This document shows positions 47,333-56,630 of a DNA stretch of 64,000 nucleotides, piece after piece; the stretch's first letter is position 1; the number at the start of each line of letters is the position of its first letter. The notes beneath the pieces were generated by a model. It saw nothing but the letters and a program-made list of their open reading frames with translations, did not search any database and was not told where the DNA came from. The stretch is from Pseudomonas sp. GM78 (GTDB lineage: Bacteria; Pseudomonadota; Gammaproteobacteria; Pseudomonadales; Pseudomonadaceae). The position numbers were made by a program, and so were the translations under genes. The stretch covers positions 16,891-80,890 of the forward strand of contig NZ_AKJF01000064.1 of the NCBI RefSeq assembly GCF_000282475.1, given 5' to 3'.

Positions 47333-49171
47333 TCAATAACGATGCTTGCCGCCCTGGATGTCCGCCAGCACCTGCCCGGTGACCTGCACGTAGGTCTCGG
47401 TGCCCGGCAGCCAGGCGTAGATCGGGTCATCGCCAGTCCGGCCGGGGTCGAAGGCTTCGTCCTTGAGCCGGGTCTTCTGGTATTTGAAGGTCCCGGTGAT
47501 GTCCATTTTCACTTTCACCCGCAGGAACAGCGGCACCGCGTAGGCCGGCAGGTGTTGCCGGACGAAAGCCAGCAACTCGCCGAAGTCCAGGGTCGCCAGG
47601 GATTCCGCGGGTGTGATCGCGGCCATCCCGGCACGGCCGTTGGTGTTGCGCACCTCCACGCCATAGGCCACCGCCTCGGAAATGTTCGGGTGCTGCAGCA
47701 GGATGTTCTCGACTTCGGTGGTCGACACGTTTTCCCCCTTCCAGCGGAAGGTGTCGCCCAGGCGATCGACAAACTGCGCATGACCGAACCCGATGTTGCG
47801 CAACAGGTCGCCGGTGTTGAGGTAGCGATCGCCCTTGACGAACACGTCGTGCAGCACGACTTTTTCGGTGTTGTGCGGATCGGTGTAACCATCGAGCGGC
47901 GCCTTGTCGTCGATCCGGGCCAGCAGCAACCCCTGCTCGCCCTTGCCGACCTTGCGCATGAAACCATTGGTGCCACGCAGCGGCGCACCGCTGTCGTGGT
48001 CATAGGCCGCCAACTCCCAGGACATCAGGGAAAAGCCCACGGTGTTGTCGAAATTGAGGATGTTGGTGAAACCGATATTGCCGTCACTGGCGGCATACAG
48101 CTCGCAGATGTGCTGGACTGCGAAGCGCGTCTTGAATTCGCCCCATGCCCCGGGACGCAAACCGTTGCCGATCATCTTGGTCACGCCGTGCTGGCTGTCG
48201 TCGGCACTGGGAGGCTGGTCGACCAGGTAGCGGCACAATTCACCGACATAGCCGAGGGTGGTCGCCCGGTATTTGCGCACATCGCTCCAGAACTGGCTGG
48301 CGCTGAATTTACGGCGGATGGCGAACCCCGACGCCCCGCTGATGGCCGAGCCCCAGCACACGCACAGGCCGGTGGCGTGATACAGCGGCAACGTGCAGTA
48401 GACGGTGTCCTCGGGGCGCATATCCAGTGCGATCATGCCGAAGCTTGCGTAACTGCGCATCCAGCGCCCGTGCTTGAAAACCCCGGCCTTGGGCAAGCCG
48501 GTGGTGCCCGAGGTATAGAGGTAGAAACAAGGATCGTCGAAATAGATCTGCTGGCTGCTGGCGGGATTGTCGCTGCAGGCGTCGACGCTGGCCGTCATCA
48601 GGTTGACGAACCCGTCGGGCGCGATGCCGGGGTGGCTGTAGGTGTCCTGATCGGCGACGAACCAGGTACGCGCCCTCTCGATCGACACCCGTTCGCGCAC
48701 CGCCAGGTAGGCCGGTACCAATTCCGCGCCGACGACAATGGCTGCGGGGGTCACCAGGTTCAGGCTATGGGCCAGGGCATCGCGGGTTTGCGAGGTATTG
48801 AGCAAGGCACTGATGGCGCCGACCTTGGCCAGGGCCAGGAGGGTCACCAGCAATTCCGGGCGATTCTCGATGAAAACCGCCACCACGTCGCCCTTGCCGA
48901 TGCCTTGCTCAATCAGGTGATGGGCGATGCGATTAGCCCAGCGGTTGACCTGGGCGTAAGTCAGCTGCACCTCGCCGTACAGCAAGGCCGGGCCTTCGGG
49001 GTTGCGCAGGGTCGCTTGTTCGAAACTCCAGCCCAGGCCACACGTTTGGGCCGGATCCTTGACGTTGGCGACCTTCATGCCCTTGACCACACGAGGAATG
49101 GCTTTGGCAATGGAAGGCAGCTTGCGGAGCATCATGCCCCAGGTGATCGAGTCGTGCTGCGTGCGGCGCAT
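47333..49171 (-). CDS. long-chain acyl-CoA synthetase, FATP/FadD6 type
   Basis: 612 residues, ANL ligase. Motifs: YTSGTTGLPKAGVFKHGRW (P-loop), ELYAASDGNIGF, GDLLRNIGFGHAQFVDRLGDTFRWKGENVSTTEVE (VLACS/FATP signature, given in part) and GTFKYQKTRLK near the end. This subgroup activates long- or very-long-chain fatty acids, often at the membrane. Single-gene unit, 345 bp from the divergent small gene. Confidence 0.88.
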   Translation of the reverse strand: MRRTQHDSITWGMMLRKLPSIAKAIPRVVKGMKVANVKDPAQTCGLGWSFEQATLRNPEGPALLYGEVQLTYAQVNRWANRIAHHLIEQGIGKGDVVAVFIENRPELLVTLLALAKVGAISALLNTSQTRDALAHSLNLVTPAAIVVGAELVPAYLAVRERVSIERARTWFVADQDTYSHPGIAPDGFVNLMTASVDACSDNPASSQQIYFDDPCFYLYTSGTTGLPKAGVFKHGRWMRSYASFGMIALDMRPEDTVYCTLPLYHATGLCVCWGSAISGASGFAIRRKFSASQFWSDVRKYRATTLGYVGELCRYLVDQPPSADDSQHGVTKMIGNGLRPGAWGEFKTRFAVQHICELYAASDGNIGFTNILNFDNTVGFSLMSWELAAYDHDSGAPLRGTNGFMRKVGKGEQGLLLARIDDKAPLDGYTDPHNTEKVVLHDVFVKGDRYLNTGDLLRNIGFGHAQFVDRLGDTFRWKGENVSTTEVENILLQHPNISEAVAYGVEVRNTNGRAGMAAITPAESLATLDFGELLAFVRQHLPAYAVPLFLRVKVKMDITGTFKYQKTRLKDEAFDPGRTGDDPIYAWLPGTETYVQVTGQVLADIQGGKHRY

Positions 49172-49351
49172 GGCTGTTCCCGTGGGCTCTTCTTATTGTC
49201 GGGCGGCGTTGATCGACCCCGAAAATACGTCAACGGTTCTGCAGCTGTACACGCGGTTTTTGAAATGTTTTGTATCCGCGACACCGACGTTTGAAATCGT
49301 GAGCGCGCGCACGCCAAATGGTTCCATCGAAACGCCGACGACCACGCAAAA

Positions 49352-49386
49352 TGCAGGATGCACGATAGCCATTCATGCAGATTGCA
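49352..49386. promoter_or_regulatory. tandem TGCA-N3-TGCA repeats, candidate enhancer-binding site
   Basis: Two direct copies exactly 24 bp apart: TGCAGGATGCA (49352-49362) and TGCAGATTGCA (49376-49386), each an internal dyad; flanking bases also match (ATGCAG-N2-TGCACGA-AG). They lie 70-100 bp upstream of the -24 element of a sigma-54 promoter, with an AT-rich tract (49410-49442) between that could take IHF. The rest of 49172-49350 shows nothing nameable. Confidence 0.55.
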
Positions 49387-49452
49387 CGAAAGCGAAAATC
49401 GACAAAAATCGTATGTAATTGTTTTATATAAGATTTTTTAAGAGAGCAATAC

Positions 49453-49467
49453 TGGCACAATCACTGC
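49453..49467 (+). promoter_or_regulatory. sigma-54 (-24/-12) promoter of the DUF3509-like gene
   Basis: TGGCAC-N5-CTGC with GG at 49454-49455 and GC at 49466-49467, exact 10-bp spacing. Predicted start about 49479, 38 nt before the ATG. Confidence 0.72.
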
Positions 49468-49516
49468 AACAGCTTCCCCATGCTTGCCATTCAAAGAGCT
49501 AACGGAGCTGACAGAC

Positions 49517-49792
49517 ATGAGCCTGATCCAAGAAAAATTTTCCTCCTTGTTCTCCAACTTCGACGTGACCACCCAGGATCGACCTGACGGCGGCATCCTG
49601 CTCACCTTGCGCTGCGAAGGTAAGGAATTCAAACGCTCGATTTCCTATCAGCAGCTGCACAATGGCGACCAACTGTCGTGGGTCATCAGCGCCATTCGCC
49701 GCGATCTGGCGGAACAGGCCAGCGAATTGCCGCAAATTTCCCTGCTGCAAAGCCAGCAGCGCTTTGCCCTGCCGACCTATCATTCGCTGTAA
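49517..49792 (+). CDS. small DUF3509-like protein
   Basis: 91 residues from ATG 49517 (GGAG 9 nt upstream). Pattern: a short N-terminal helix (LIQEKFSSLFSNFDV), a beta segment DGGILLTLRCEGKEFKRSISYQQL, and a C-terminal WVISAIRRDLAEQ helix, with no signal peptide or membrane segment. Length and layout match my recollection of DUF3509, a Pseudomonas-restricted family of unknown function. It has its own sigma-54 promoter, unusual for such a small protein, and is followed by a hairpin. Confidence 0.7.
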   Translation: MSLIQEKFSSLFSNFDVTTQDRPDGGILLTLRCEGKEFKRSISYQQLHNGDQLSWVISAIRRDLAEQASELPQISLLQSQQRFALPTYHSL

Positions 49793-49813
49793 GTGTCGCG
49801 CCGCGGTAAACCA

Positions 49814-49846
49814 TCAGGCCGAGCAAGCTTGCGCTTCACGGCCTGA
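49814..49846. terminator. hairpin between convergent small gene and ARD-like gene
   Basis: Stem TCAGGCCG/CGGCCTGA (49814-49821, 49839-49846), with further pairing possible inside. No T run. Confidence 0.45.
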
Positions 49847-49862
49847 GTTGTGTGTGTGCTGT

Positions 49863-50408
49863 TCAGCAGTCATCCATCCCCGGGAATCGAGCAGCACTGT
49901 CGTCGCCGGTGAAATGGGCCACCCGAGGCTGGCTCCCACACAGGCGAATCGCAACCACGAAGGGCTGTTCACCGATATCCAGCCACTGCCGGGTGCCCGC
50001 CGGCAGCACCATCAGGTCGCCTTTCTCGCACAGCACGGCGTAAACGTAATCGTCGATGTGTACCGACAACAATGCACTGCCTGAGGCTAAAAGCATGATT
50101 TCGGCTTCGTCCTGGCGGTGCTCGGCGAAGAAGCTCGCGCGTATCGACTCTTTTTGCGGGTGATCGCGGTCAAGGCTGATCACATCCAACGCGCGCAACC
50201 CGTGCCCGGTCATCAGCGAGTCGATGGGCGCCTGGCAGGCGCTGATGACGTCTTCGTGGCTGGCACCAGGGCGGATCTTCGTCTCGGCCTGCCAACGGTC
50301 GAAGCGTACGCCCTGCTCGGCGAGAGTCGAGGCAATGTCTTCGAAATGAGTCAGCACCTTGTTGGGTACGTCGGGACTGGAAACGTGATAAACGGACAGG
50401 CTGCTCAT
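49863..50408 (-). CDS. acireductone dioxygenase-family cupin lacking two metal ligands
   Basis: 181 residues aligning end to end with Klebsiella ARD (MtnD), from VRFDRWQA through DVISLDRDHPQKE to HFTGDD. In ARD the metal is held by His96, His98, Glu102 and His140. Here the matching positions are His97, Gln99, Glu103 and Gln141 (AEHRQDEAE; GTRQWLDIG), confirmed at codon level (CAG, CAG). Classical ARD activity in methionine salvage is therefore doubtful; another ligand, metal or reaction, or a binding role, is possible. No mtnB/mtnC neighbour is present; it lies 12 nt downstream of an MFS transporter gene, as its likely operon partner. Confidence 0.85.
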   Translation of the reverse strand: MSSLSVYHVSSPDVPNKVLTHFEDIASTLAEQGVRFDRWQAETKIRPGASHEDVISACQAPIDSLMTGHGLRALDVISLDRDHPQKESIRASFFAEHRQDEAEIMLLASGSALLSVHIDDYVYAVLCEKGDLMVLPAGTRQWLDIGEQPFVVAIRLCGSQPRVAHFTGDDSAARFPGMDDC

Positions 50409-50420
50409 CAGGACAACTCC

Positions 50421-51584
50421 TTAAGGGTTCAAGGGGGAGGAGCGCGTGTCCTCTTGCATTCGTGTGGCAATGATAACGGCTGCCGCCAGCGCTGCGAGGC
50501 TGGCAATACTAAAGGTTAAGGGCGCGCCAAGGGCCGTCCAGCTGTAGCCGGAATATAACGCGCCCATTGCGCCACCGGTGCCGGCCAGTGCGGCGTACAA
50601 CGCCTGGCCCTGCCCTTGCTGGCGTGGGCCGAAACTGCGCTGCACGAACTGGATGGCCGCGGCGTGAAAGCTGCCGAACGTCGCCGCGTGCAGCACCTGG
50701 GCAAACAACAACACCCAGAGGAATTCGGCCAGCGAACCGAGCAACAGCCAACGCAACGCCGCCAGCAGAAAACTCGCCAGCAGCACGCGCCGTACCGAGA
50801 ACCGCGCGAGGATCCGGCTCATGGCCATGAACATCAGCACTTCAGCGACCACGCCGACGGCCCAGAGCATGCCGATCACGCCCCGGCTGTAGCCCAGCCG
50901 TTCAAGGTGCAGGGTGAGAAAGGTGTAATAAGGCCCGTGGCTCATCTGCATCAACGCCACGCAGGCGTAGAACGCCAACACCCCGGGGCTGCGCAGTTGC
51001 GCGAGGAATCCTTCGCCGGCCAATCGCTCGCCCTGCACCGGTTGGGCGTTCGGTACCCACAGGCTGCTGAGCACAATCGCGGCCATGATCAGCACCAGCG
51101 CTGCGGGGTAGATGTCCAGGCTGAGCCATTCGAACAGGCGCCCGAGCGCGACCACGGTGATGATGAACCCGATCGAGCCCCACAGGCGAATCTGGCTGTA
51201 GCGCGAGGCCTGGCCTTGCAGGTGCGCCAGGGTAATGACTTCGAACTGCGGCAGCACCGCGTGCCAGAAGAAGGCGTGCAAGGCCATGACCATCGCCAGC
51301 CAGGCATAGGTCTGGCTGACGAAAATCAGCGAAAACGTGAGCAATGTGCACACGGCGCCCAAGCGCACGATAGCCAGACGCCGCCCAGTGTAGTCGCCGA
51401 GCCAGCCCCAGAGGTTCGGCGCCACGCAACGCATCAGCATCGGGATGGCCACCAACTCGCCGATGCGCGCCGCGGAGAATCCCAGGTGATCGAAGTACAG
51501 CGCCAGAAAAGGCGCTGTCGAACCGAGCAAGGCGAAATAGAACAGATAAAAGCTGGACAGCCGCCAGTACGGGAGCGCCGTCAC
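50421..51584 (-). CDS. MFS transporter (HcaT/phenylpropionate-permease type)
   Basis: 387 residues, about 12 membrane helices, MFS_1-like family with the early loop GELVAIPMLMRCVAPNLWGWLGDYTGRRLA (given in part; GDYTGRR is the helix 2-3 signature). Substrate unknown. Transcribed from the aroC side (7 nt after the aroC stop) and followed by the ARD-like gene. Confidence 0.86.
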   Translation of the reverse strand: MTALPYWRLSSFYLFYFALLGSTAPFLALYFDHLGFSAARIGELVAIPMLMRCVAPNLWGWLGDYTGRRLAIVRLGAVCTLLTFSLIFVSQTYAWLAMVMALHAFFWHAVLPQFEVITLAHLQGQASRYSQIRLWGSIGFIITVVALGRLFEWLSLDIYPAALVLIMAAIVLSSLWVPNAQPVQGERLAGEGFLAQLRSPGVLAFYACVALMQMSHGPYYTFLTLHLERLGYSRGVIGMLWAVGVVAEVLMFMAMSRILARFSVRRVLLASFLLAALRWLLLGSLAEFLWVLLFAQVLHAATFGSFHAAAIQFVQRSFGPRQQGQGQALYAALAGTGGAMGALYSGYSWTALGAPLTFSIASLAALAAAVIIATRMQEDTRSSPLNP

Positions 51585-51591
51585 CGTTGGC

Positions 51592-52683
51592 TTAGATCTG
51601 GCCCAGCACCGGCGTGCTCACACGCACATCGGCGTTCTGGCCACGGTGACGCAGCAAGTGGTCCATCAGCACGATGGCCATCATCGCTTCGGCGATCGGC
51701 GTGGCGCGGATGCCGACGCACGGGTCGTGTCGGCCCTTGGTGATGACGTCCACCGGGTTGCCATGGATATCGATGGAACGGCCCGGCGTGGTGATGCTGG
51801 ACGTTGGCTTCAACGCCAGGTGCGCGACGATCGGCTGACCGGAAGAAATGCCGCCGAGAATGCCGCCCGCGTTGTTGCTGAGGAAACCTTCCGGCGTCAT
51901 CTCATCGCGATGCTCGGTGCCGCGCTGGGCGACGCTGGCGAAACCGGCGCCGATTTCCACGCCCTTGACTGCGTTGATGCTCATCAGCGCATGGGCCAGT
52001 TCTGCATCGAGACGGTCGAAAATCGGCTCGCCCAGGCCCGGCATCACGCCTTCGGCGACCACGGTGATCTTCGCGCCAACCGAATCCTGGTCGCGGCGCA
52101 GCTGATCCATATAGGCTTCCAGCTCCGGCACTTTGTCTGGATCGGGGCTGAAAAACGCGTTCTGCTCCACCGAATCCCAGGTCTTGAACGGAATTTCGAT
52201 CGGGCCGAGCTGGCTCATGTAGCCGCGAATGACGATGCCCTGGGTCGCCAGGTACTTCTTGGCAATCGCGCCGGCCGCCACGCGCATCGCGGTTTCCCGG
52301 GCCGAGCTGCGGCCGCCGCCGCGATAATCACGCTCGCCGTATTTGTGGTGGTAGGTGTAGTCGGCATGGGCCGGACGGAACAAATCCTTGATCGCCGAGT
52401 AGTCCTTGGACTTCTGGTCGGTATTGCGGATCAGCAGGCCGATGGCGCAGCCAGTAGTGCGACCCTCGAATACGCCCGAGAGGATTTCGACTTCGTCGGC
52501 TTCCTGGCGCTGGGTGGTGTGGCGGCTGGTGCCGGGCTTGCGGCGATCCAGGTCGCGCTGCAGATCCTCCAGGGAAATCTCCAGCCCCGGCGGGCAGCCA
52601 TCGACAATGGCGACCAACGCCGGGCCATGGCTTTCGCCAGCGGTGGTGACAGTGAACAGCTTGCCGTAGGTATTGCCGGACAT
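51592..52683 (-). CDS. aroC: chorismate synthase
   Basis: 363 residues. Signatures: [21 protein letters not shown] at the start (given in part), [16 protein letters not shown]-type motif ([16 protein letters not shown]), [20 protein letters not shown] and [15 protein letters not shown]. It makes chorismate from EPSP using reduced FMN, the last shared step to aromatic amino acids. First gene of aroC-MFS-ARD-like. Confidence 0.96.
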   Translation of the reverse strand: MSGNTYGKLFTVTTAGESHGPALVAIVDGCPPGLEISLEDLQRDLDRRKPGTSRHTTQRQEADEVEILSGVFEGRTTGCAIGLLIRNTDQKSKDYSAIKDLFRPAHADYTYHHKYGERDYRGGGRSSARETAMRVAAGAIAKKYLATQGIVIRGYMSQLGPIEIPFKTWDSVEQNAFFSPDPDKVPELEAYMDQLRRDQDSVGAKITVVAEGVMPGLGEPIFDRLDAELAHALMSINAVKGVEIGAGFASVAQRGTEHRDEMTPEGFLSNNAGGILGGISSGQPIVAHLALKPTSSITTPGRSIDIHGNPVDVITKGRHDPCVGIRATPIAEAMMAIVLMDHLLRHRGQNADVRVSTPVLGQI

Positions 52684-52814
52684 GCAGGACGCTCCGTGAA
52701 ATGAACCTTAATACGTAATGCGCGCCAGTATACGCAGGCTATCCAACTAGTTCATCCTCGAACCTTATGGGTGTGTGTGAGTCCAACCGGCACCTTGATG
52801 ATGATGGCGTGACA

Positions 52815-53765
52815 ATGCTGCGAGTTCTAGCCTTGAGCCTTACCCTGATTTCCGGCTTCGCCCAGGCCACCGTCCTGCAACGGCCGATTACCCTGGACAC
52901 TGGCACCGGCGAGCTTTTCGGCTCGATGCTGCTGCCTAAATCCGACACGCCGGTGCCGGTGGTCCTGATCATTTCCGGCTCTGGCCCGACCGATCGTGAC
53001 GGCAACAACCCCGAAGGCGGGCGCAATGACAGCCTCAAGCGCCTGGCCTGGGTGCTGGCCAAACACAACATCGCCAGCGTGCGCTACGACAAGCGCGGCG
53101 TGGCGGCGAGCCTGGCGGCCACCCCTGACGAACGTAACCTGTCGGTGGAGGCCTATGTGGCCGACACTGAAGCCTGGGGCCGAAAACTCAAGACCGACCC
53201 GCGCTTCAGCCAGCTGATCCTGCTGGGCCACAGCGAAGGCGCCTTGATCGCCAGCCTCGCGGCGCCCAGCGTCGATGCGGCGGCGGTGATTTCCATGTCC
53301 GGCAGCGCCCGGCCGATCGACCAGGTCCTGCGCCAGCAGCTGGGCAATCGCCTGCCTCCCCCGCTGATGCAGCGCAGCAATGAGCTGCTCGACAGCCTCA
53401 AGGCCGGGAAAACCGACGACAACGTGCCACCGCAACTGCAGGTGATTTTCCGCCCGAGTGTGCAGCCGTACCTGATCTCCCTGTTCCGCCAGGACCCTGC
53501 CGCAGCGTTCGCGAAGCTGAAAATGCCGGCGCTGATCATCCAGGGCAGCAATGACATCCAGGTCGGGGTCAATGACGCCCGGTTGCTCAAGGCGGCCAAA
53601 CCGGACGCTGAACTGGCCCTGATCGAAGGCATGAACCACGTCATGCGCATCGTGCCCAACGACGTCAAACGCCAGCTGGCCTCCTACAAGGATCCGAATT
53701 TGCCACTGGCGGCGGAACTGGGCACGCGCATCCTCGGATTCATTGACGGGCTTCGTTCCAGTTAA
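52815..53765 (+). CDS. exported alpha/beta hydrolase
   Basis: 316 residues from ATG 52815: signal peptide (LRVLALSLTLISGFAQA), then an alpha/beta hydrolase fold with the nucleophile elbow GHSEGALIA (Ser about 150), oxyanion segment LIISGSGPTDRDG and the catalytic His in EGMNHVMR near 276. Ribosome site is weak; the frame is open 16 codons upstream but the leader argues for this start. Likely a periplasmic esterase or peptidase-like hydrolase; substrate unknown. Divergent from aroC. Confidence 0.85.
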   Translation: MLRVLALSLTLISGFAQATVLQRPITLDTGTGELFGSMLLPKSDTPVPVVLIISGSGPTDRDGNNPEGGRNDSLKRLAWVLAKHNIASVRYDKRGVAASLAATPDERNLSVEAYVADTEAWGRKLKTDPRFSQLILLGHSEGALIASLAAPSVDAAAVISMSGSARPIDQVLRQQLGNRLPPPLMQRSNELLDSLKAGKTDDNVPPQLQVIFRPSVQPYLISLFRQDPAAAFAKLKMPALIIQGSNDIQVGVNDARLLKAAKPDAELALIEGMNHVMRIVPNDVKRQLASYKDPNLPLAAELGTRILGFIDGLRSS

Positions 53766-53858
53766 TTTGCGCTCCAGTCTTGTCGAAAACGGCCGATAAG
53801 CCTTTGTCGCCAGCGTACTGGCTGGCGGCACGTTGAGCTTGGACAGGATCTCGCCGTT

Positions 53859-54650
53859 ATGACCGATACCCAGACTTCACCCGACACCACCGCTGAAAAG
53901 GACGTACCGCCAGCGGTCGAGCTGCCCTGGGCGGACGTTCACGTCGAGCACCACAAGATGCTCCGCCTTGCACCATTGCAGACCGACCGCCATACCGGTG
54001 GTCGTCCTTTGCGTTTTGTCGAATTCGGCTACGCCGAACGCAACGACAAGTTGCGCAGCCTGATGCGCATGACCATCTCCCTGCCCGGCCAGCGCGTGCG
54101 CAAGGAACAGAATCATCTGGACGTGTGGGTCGATCACGCCGAAAAACGCGTGCATTTCGGACCCGACAGCGGCCTGCAAATCGAACCGCTGAACCGTGGC
54201 ATCGGCCGCTTCATGGCCGCCCAGGGCATCAACTGGGCGAAGAAAAGATGGCCTGGCTACACCGTCGACGGCACCGACCTCAACAACAAGGACGCGCTGA
54301 ACGAAGACACGCGCCTGCGCCGCGATCATTTTTTGCGCGTGCACGGCTTCGACGTGGTCTATGCCGACGCCCAGCATTTGAAGGGCAGCGTCCAGGAAGT
54401 GCGGGTCGGCGACCTGCTGAGTGACTGGAACACGGAAAAACTGCAAGTCGTGGAAATTCTTGAAGCCGCGCAGATGCTCCAGCAAGCCGAGCAGAACCTG
54501 GCCGAGCAGGAAGTCAAACTCAAGAAACACGAGGAGAAAGTCAGCAAATACAAGCGTGAAGACGCCGGTTTGCGCTTCACCATTACCTGTTTGGTGGCGT
54601 TTGCGGTGTTTCAGGCGGGGTTGCTGATCTGGATTGCGACGCACCGTTGA
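53859..54650 (+). CDS. conserved tail-anchored coiled-coil protein
   Basis: 263 residues, no recognised domain. The first 190 residues are charged and mixed alpha/beta; 195-235 are a predicted coiled coil (LEAAQMLQQAEQNLAEQEVK then LKKHEEKVSKYKRED); 240-259 are a single C-terminal membrane helix (TCLVAFAVFQAGLLIWIA). A tail-anchored inner-membrane protein with a cytoplasmic body is likely. Its place between the hydrolase and prmB agrees with a conserved Pseudomonas neighbourhood (PA1679-like by position). Function unknown. Confidence 0.8.
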   Translation: MTDTQTSPDTTAEKDVPPAVELPWADVHVEHHKMLRLAPLQTDRHTGGRPLRFVEFGYAERNDKLRSLMRMTISLPGQRVRKEQNHLDVWVDHAEKRVHFGPDSGLQIEPLNRGIGRFMAAQGINWAKKRWPGYTVDGTDLNNKDALNEDTRLRRDHFLRVHGFDVVYADAQHLKGSVQEVRVGDLLSDWNTEKLQVVEILEAAQMLQQAEQNLAEQEVKLKKHEEKVSKYKREDAGLRFTITCLVAFAVFQAGLLIWIATHR

Positions 54651-54674
54651 AGGCTTGAAACCCGGGTGCGACTA

Positions 54675-54749
54675 TTCGCGAGCAGGCTCGCTCCCACATT
54701 GGATCTGCGTCGTTCACAAATCCCCTGTGGGAGCGAGCCTGCTCGCGAA
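54675..54749. repeat. inverted REP pair (GTGGGAGCGAGCCTGCTCGCGA type)
   Basis: Arms 54675-54698 and 54726-54749, between convergent genes. Confidence 0.9.
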
Positions 54750-54760
54750 GCTTTTGACGT

Positions 54761-55669
54761 TTATACGCGGGAGACGAACAGGGCCTGATGATCCCGGCAC
54801 TGCTCGGCCGTCAACATGAACACGCCATGCCCGCCACGCTCGAATTCCAGCCAAGCGAAATCGACTTCCGGGTACAACGCCTCGACGTGCACCTGGCTGT
54901 TGCCCACCTCGACAATCAACAGGCCCTTCTCCGTCAGGTGATCCGCCGCTTCGGCGAGCATGCGGCGCACCAGGTTCAGGCCGTCATCACCGCAGGCCAG
55001 GCCCAGTTCCGGTTCGTGCTGGTATTCGTCCGGCATGTCGGCGAAGTCCTCGGCATCCACGTACGGCGGGTTCGACACGATCAGGTCGAAACGCTGCCCC
55101 GGCAAACCATCGAAACCATCGCCCTGCACGGTGTAGACGCGCTCGTCGACGCCGTGGCGCTCGATGTTCTGGTTCGCCACCTCCAGCGCTTCGAACGACA
55201 GGTCGGCCAGCACCACTTCAGCGTTCTGGAACTCGTAGGCGCAGGCGATACCGATGCAGCCGGAGCCGGTGCACAGGTCGAGAATCCGCGCAGGCTCGGT
55301 GCCCAGCCACGGTGTGAAACGGTTTTCGATCAGCTCGCCAATCGGTGAGCGCGGGATCAGCACGCGCTCATCGACGATGAACGACATGCCGCAGAACCAG
55401 GCTTCACCCAGCAGGTAGGCGGTCGGCACACGCTCTTCGATGCGGCGCTTGAGCAGCTGTTGCAGGTGGGCCAGCTCGTCTTCTTCCAGATTGCAGTCCA
55501 GGTAACTGTCGGAAATTTCCCACGGCAAGTGCAGTGCACCCAACACCAGTTGACGGGCTTCGTCCCAGGCGTTGTCGGTGCCATGGCCGAAAAACAGATC
55601 CTCCCCATGGAAGCGGCTGACGGCCCAACGGATATGGTCACGCAGGGTACGAAGGCGGGAAGTGATCAC
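54761..55669 (-). CDS. prmB: ribosomal protein L3 glutamine methyltransferase
   Basis: 302 residues: N-terminal PrmB/PrmC helical domain and a SAM-dependent methyltransferase domain with motif [17 protein letters not shown] and the N-methyltransferase motif [11 protein letters not shown]. It methylates a glutamine of ribosomal protein L3. Distinguished from PrmC by the N-terminal [21 protein letters not shown] segment (given in part) typical of PrmB and by the lack of prfA next to it. Confidence 0.92.
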   Translation of the reverse strand: MITSRLRTLRDHIRWAVSRFHGEDLFFGHGTDNAWDEARQLVLGALHLPWEISDSYLDCNLEEDELAHLQQLLKRRIEERVPTAYLLGEAWFCGMSFIVDERVLIPRSPIGELIENRFTPWLGTEPARILDLCTGSGCIGIACAYEFQNAEVVLADLSFEALEVANQNIERHGVDERVYTVQGDGFDGLPGQRFDLIVSNPPYVDAEDFADMPDEYQHEPELGLACGDDGLNLVRRMLAEAADHLTEKGLLIVEVGNSQVHVEALYPEVDFAWLEFERGGHGVFMLTAEQCRDHQALFVSRV

Positions 55670-55908
55670 GACGGTAAACTCCAGAAAAATCGACGGGCGA
55701 TTCTACCAGTCAAACGACGTCACGACGACGCAGGAAAAACACCGGGGTAAATGTAGGATTCTTCTGGATTTTTCACTGGCTATTGAACAAAACTCAATAC
55801 TTGACAACGCTGCACGCCAGTAACGACGGTGCCTACGATGGTAGCGATTCACAGAAGCGCTCAGCCAGAGGACAATGTCGCAAAAGCCCCACTCGAAGGA
55901 GCCCCAGA

Positions 55909-56499
55909 ATGTCCGTTCCACAAACGATGTTTCAACTCAGCGGCCGCGGTTATGCAGCAGCCAAACTGAGTCATGCGACCCTGATCATCATCGATGCCCA
56001 GAAAGAGTACCTCAGCGGTCCCCTGGCCCTGAGCGGCATGGATGCGGCGGTTGCGAACATCAAGAAATTGGTGACTGCCGCCCGCGCGGCTGGCCGGCCG
56101 ATCGTGCATGTCAGCCATCTTGGCACCGTCGGTGGGCTGTTTGACCCCCGCGGCGAGCGCGGCCAGTTCATTCCCGGGCTGGAGCCGCTGGCCGGTGAAA
56201 TCAAGATCGAGAAAATCCTGCCGAGTGCGTTCCATGGCACGGACCTGAAAAAACGCCTGGAAGACCTGGGCTCGGTGGACCTGGTGGTGTGTGGCTTCAT
56301 GAGCCATTCCAGTGTCAGCACCACCGTGCGTGCGGCAAAGAACCTGGGGTTCCGCTGCACCCTGGTGGAAGACGCCTGCGCCACCCGTGATCTGCCGTAC
56401 AAAGGCGGCGTCCTGAGCGCCGAGCACGTGCAGCAGACCGAAATGGCGATCATGGCGGACAACTTTGCCGCCCTCGCCCTGACCAACGACCTGGTCTGA
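55909..56499 (+). CDS. isochorismatase-like cysteine hydrolase
   Basis: 196 residues from ATG 55909 (AAGGAG 7 nt upstream); the frame is open 42 codons upstream but that part is non-coding-like. Catalytic triad of the family: Asp in LIIIDAQKEYL, Lys in IEKILPSAFHGTDL, Cys position in VVCGFMSHSSVSTTVRAA, where the usual Cys is Ser (GFMSHSSV). Members hydrolyse amides or vinyl ethers; if the Ser stands in for the nucleophile, activity may differ. Divergent from prmB across 239 bp in which I see nothing certain. Confidence 0.82.
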   Translation: MSVPQTMFQLSGRGYAAAKLSHATLIIIDAQKEYLSGPLALSGMDAAVANIKKLVTAARAAGRPIVHVSHLGTVGGLFDPRGERGQFIPGLEPLAGEIKIEKILPSAFHGTDLKKRLEDLGSVDLVVCGFMSHSSVSTTVRAAKNLGFRCTLVEDACATRDLPYKGGVLSAEHVQQTEMAIMADNFAALALTNDLV

Positions 56500-56630
56500 T
56501 CGGCGGCTCATGAGCGGTCTAGACCGCCGCTCATCCGCAAAAGCCTCTCATATGCCGTAAATGTCTTAGCCTCAGGAACATCCCGGTCAACTTCCGGTCG
56601 AAGGGCCGATACCCATTGAGGAAGGTCGGA

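Noticed and set aside
56510-56534. ATGAGCGG/CCGCTCAT dyad after the isochorismatase-like gene as terminator
   Set aside because: Only 8 bp with a 9-nt loop and no T run; too weak to call.
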